A DNA stretch of 64,000 nucleotides from Arthrobacter russicus (lineage in GTDB: Bacteria > Actinomycetota > Actinomycetes > Actinomycetales > Micrococcaceae), in contig NZ_JAVDQF010000001.1 in NCBI RefSeq assembly GCF_031454135.1, forward strand, positions 1,054,001-1,118,000, read 5' to 3'. This document shows, piece after piece, positions 62,598 to 64,000 of the stretch. Made by a program: the position numbers and the translations under genes. Numbering within the stretch: position 1 is the stretch's first letter; the number at the start of each line of letters is the position of its first letter. The notes under the pieces were generated by a model that had not been told where the DNA came from, searched no databases, and saw only the letters and a list, made by a program, of their open reading frames with translations.

Positions 62598-64000
62598 CTA
62601 CTGGCGCCGGGACAATCGGGATGGCCACCAGATCACCGCACCCAAGTCGTAAGCCAACGCCGGGACCAGGATTGACCGCACGATCAGGGTATCCAGAAGC
62701 ACTCCGAAAGCCACGATAAATGAGATCTGAGCCAAGAAGAGGATCGGAATCACGCCGAGGGCGGCGAAGGTCGCCGCGAGAACCACGCCGGCAGAAGTGA
62801 TGACACCTCCGGTGACGCCCAGACCACGTAGCACACCGGGCCTGGTGCCAATCCGCAATGATTCCTCGCGGACTCTGGTCATCAAGAAGATGTTGTAGTC
62901 GACGCCCAGGGCAACCAGGAAGACGAAGGCGAAAAGCGGCACCGCGGCATCGGCTCCAGGGAACCCGAAGAGGTTATTGAAAACAAGAGCTGAGACGCCC
63001 AGAGCTGCCAAATAACTCAAAACGACTGAGCCGATCAGCAAGACCGGCGCCAACACCGAACGCAACAAAAGCATGAGAATCAGCAAGATCACGACGAGCA
63101 CTAGCGGGATGATCTTGAACAAGTCGCTTTGCGCGGTCAGATTGGTATCCAGTGCCACCGCGGTCGCACCGCCGACCAGGATTCCGCTGTCGATCTGCTT
63201 CAGTTCACTCCTCAGCTGAAGTACCGTGTTCTCCGCTTCGGCAGAGTCTGCAGCGGTGTCCAGGGTCGCATTGACGAGCACCCGGCCCTCCCTGACCAGA
63301 GGTAAGGCCTCGGGGTCTGGCCGGCCCGATCCCTGATACACCGAGACGGAGGAGATCAACGGCGTCTGCTCCAGCTTTTCGATCACGCGCTCCTGCGAAG
63401 CCTGCTGCGCAATCACGACTACCGGGCTTCCGCTACCAGCGTCGAAATGCTGGGCGAGTGCTTTCTGCCCGTCTACCGCATCGGACTGCTTCAAAATCAA
63501 TGCAGTCTGCGGCACGCCATTCGCCTGTAACTGGAGCACCCCGGCAGCACCAGCGACTAGGAGCAGGACGGCAGCCATCCAACTGATCCGGGGGCGACGC
63601 GCCACCATGGATCCGACCCGCCGCCACGCCCCGGAAATTCCGGCCAATCCGGGGACTGCGGCCGACGGCGAAAGCTTGCGATGCGTTCCTTCTTCAGCTG
63701 ATCTGACTGCAGGACGAAAGGGCCAGAAGGCGGCCCGGCCGAACAACACCAAGAGCGCCGGTAGCAGCGTCAAGGATGCGGTGAACGAAAAAACGATGCC
63801 GATCGCGGCAATCGGGCCCAAACTACGATTGGAGTTCAGGTCGGAGATCAAAAGACAGAGCAAAGCCACGATGACGGTTCCGGCGGAGGCCAGGATCGGC
63901 TCCCATGACGCCCTCACGGCTCGTCCGATCGCCGCCCACCGGTCCTGGACCTGGTGCAGCGCCTCCTTGAACCTGGAGACTAAAAGCAACGAATAGTCAG
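62598..64000 (-). CDS. MMPL-family transporter, N-terminal part beyond window
   Basis: The C-terminal part of an RND-superfamily MMPL transporter; the frame is open to the right edge. The first visible residues DYSLLLVSRFKE match the conserved end of the first membrane domain motif (GxDYxLFLVSR), so the missing part is the N-terminal loop and first helices. A second domain repeat includes ALGVDYNIFLMTRVREESL. It exports lipids or antibiotics; substrate unknown. Convergent with the SMR genes. Confidence 0.9.
   Translation of the reverse strand, partial: DYSLLLVSRFKEALHQVQDRWAAIGRAVRASWEPILASAGTVIVALLCLLISDLNSNRSLGPIAAIGIVFSFTASLTLLPALLVLFGRAAFWPFRPAVRSAEEGTHRKLSPSAAVPGLAGISGAWRRVGSMVARRPRISWMAAVLLLVAGAAGVLQLQANGVPQTALILKQSDAVDGQKALAQHFDAGSGSPVVVIAQQASQERVIEKLEQTPLISSVSVYQGSGRPDPEALPLVREGRVLVNATLDTAADSAEAENTVLQLRSELKQIDSGILVGGATAVALDTNLTAQSDLFKIIPLVLVVILLILMLLLRSVLAPVLLIGSVVLSYLAALGVSALVFNNLFGFPGADAAVPLFAFVFLVALGVDYNIFLMTRVREESLRIGTRPGVLRGLGVTGGVITSAGVVLAATFAALGVIPILFLAQISFIVAFGVLLDTLIVRSILVPALAYDLGAVIWWPSRLSRRQ

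Overview
The window is chromosomal DNA from a high-GC Gram-positive actinobacterium, most likely an Arthrobacter-like member of the Micrococcaceae. This rests on family-level similarity recalled from memory plus gene order; I cannot fix the genus. Supporting signs are the mgtE-like/DUF1003/mrp/tatB/anti-sigma/sigE/O-methyltransferase block (a similar grouping surrounds sigE in Mycobacterium tuberculosis), the DUF3117 micro-protein, the succinylase lysine genes dapE/dapD/dapC, a corynebacterial-type gluABCD operon, and frequent GTG/TTG starts with leaderless promoters. Coding density is very high. No rRNA, tRNA, CRISPR array, transposase or phage gene was seen, and no gene-free stretch exceeds about 300 bases.

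Layout. 0-8 kb: a ferritin-like protein (cut by the left edge), an RNB ribonuclease, an unrecognised 54-residue heptad peptide with its own AT-rich promoter, a DEAD-box helicase followed by an orphan DNA methyltransferase, a PHP phosphoesterase, a lipoprotein and an aminopeptidase P. 8-15 kb: a stress protein and the conserved envelope-stress block. 15-18.4 kb: a GT-C glycosyltransferase, 3-methyladenine glycosylase I, a DivIVA-like membrane protein and a LOG-family hydrolase. 18.5-21.8 kb: gluABCD. 21.8-30 kb: dapE, dapD, a lysozyme-like protein, galE, citrate synthase, dapC and ferredoxin. 30-34 kb: a ThiD/PdxK-type kinase, a PIG-L deacetylase fused to a membrane domain, and typA. 34-43 kb: an SGNH hydrolase and a peptide ABC transporter with a fused double ATPase and an oversized permease. 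42.8-43.9 kb: a group of very small membrane proteins. 43.9-52.3 kb: ychF, rmuC, ispH, xseAB, ppk2 and an AlaA-type aminotransferase. 52.4-56.1 kb: an OpuC/ProU-type osmolyte importer. 56.2-58 kb: rsgA with an upstream leader peptide, and a NUDIX hydrolase. 58-62.5 kb: a TetR-controlled amine-oxidation and paired-SMR efflux locus. A truncated MMPL transporter closes the window.

How the parts work together. dapD, dapC and dapE supply successive steps of the succinylase route to meso-diaminopimelate (wall) and lysine. gluABCD, the peptide transporter and the OpuC system bring in amino acids, peptides and compatible solutes. SigE, its anti-sigma factor and TatB sit together as an envelope-stress and export block. 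The 58-62.5 kb locus reads as a small catabolic unit: an amine oxidase makes an aldehyde, the dehydrogenase oxidises it to an acid, and an asymmetric SMR pair probably exports amine or product, under a divergent TetR repressor with a clear palindromic operator.

Most unusual points: the uncharged 54-residue peptide with a hydrophobic a/d heptad pattern along its whole length; the strong-RBS leader peptide and hairpin before rsgA; two 30- and 32-residue membrane micro-proteins coupled by ATGA; the SMR partner lacking the normally essential glutamate; and a set of long perfect palindromes between genes, some sharing sequence modules.
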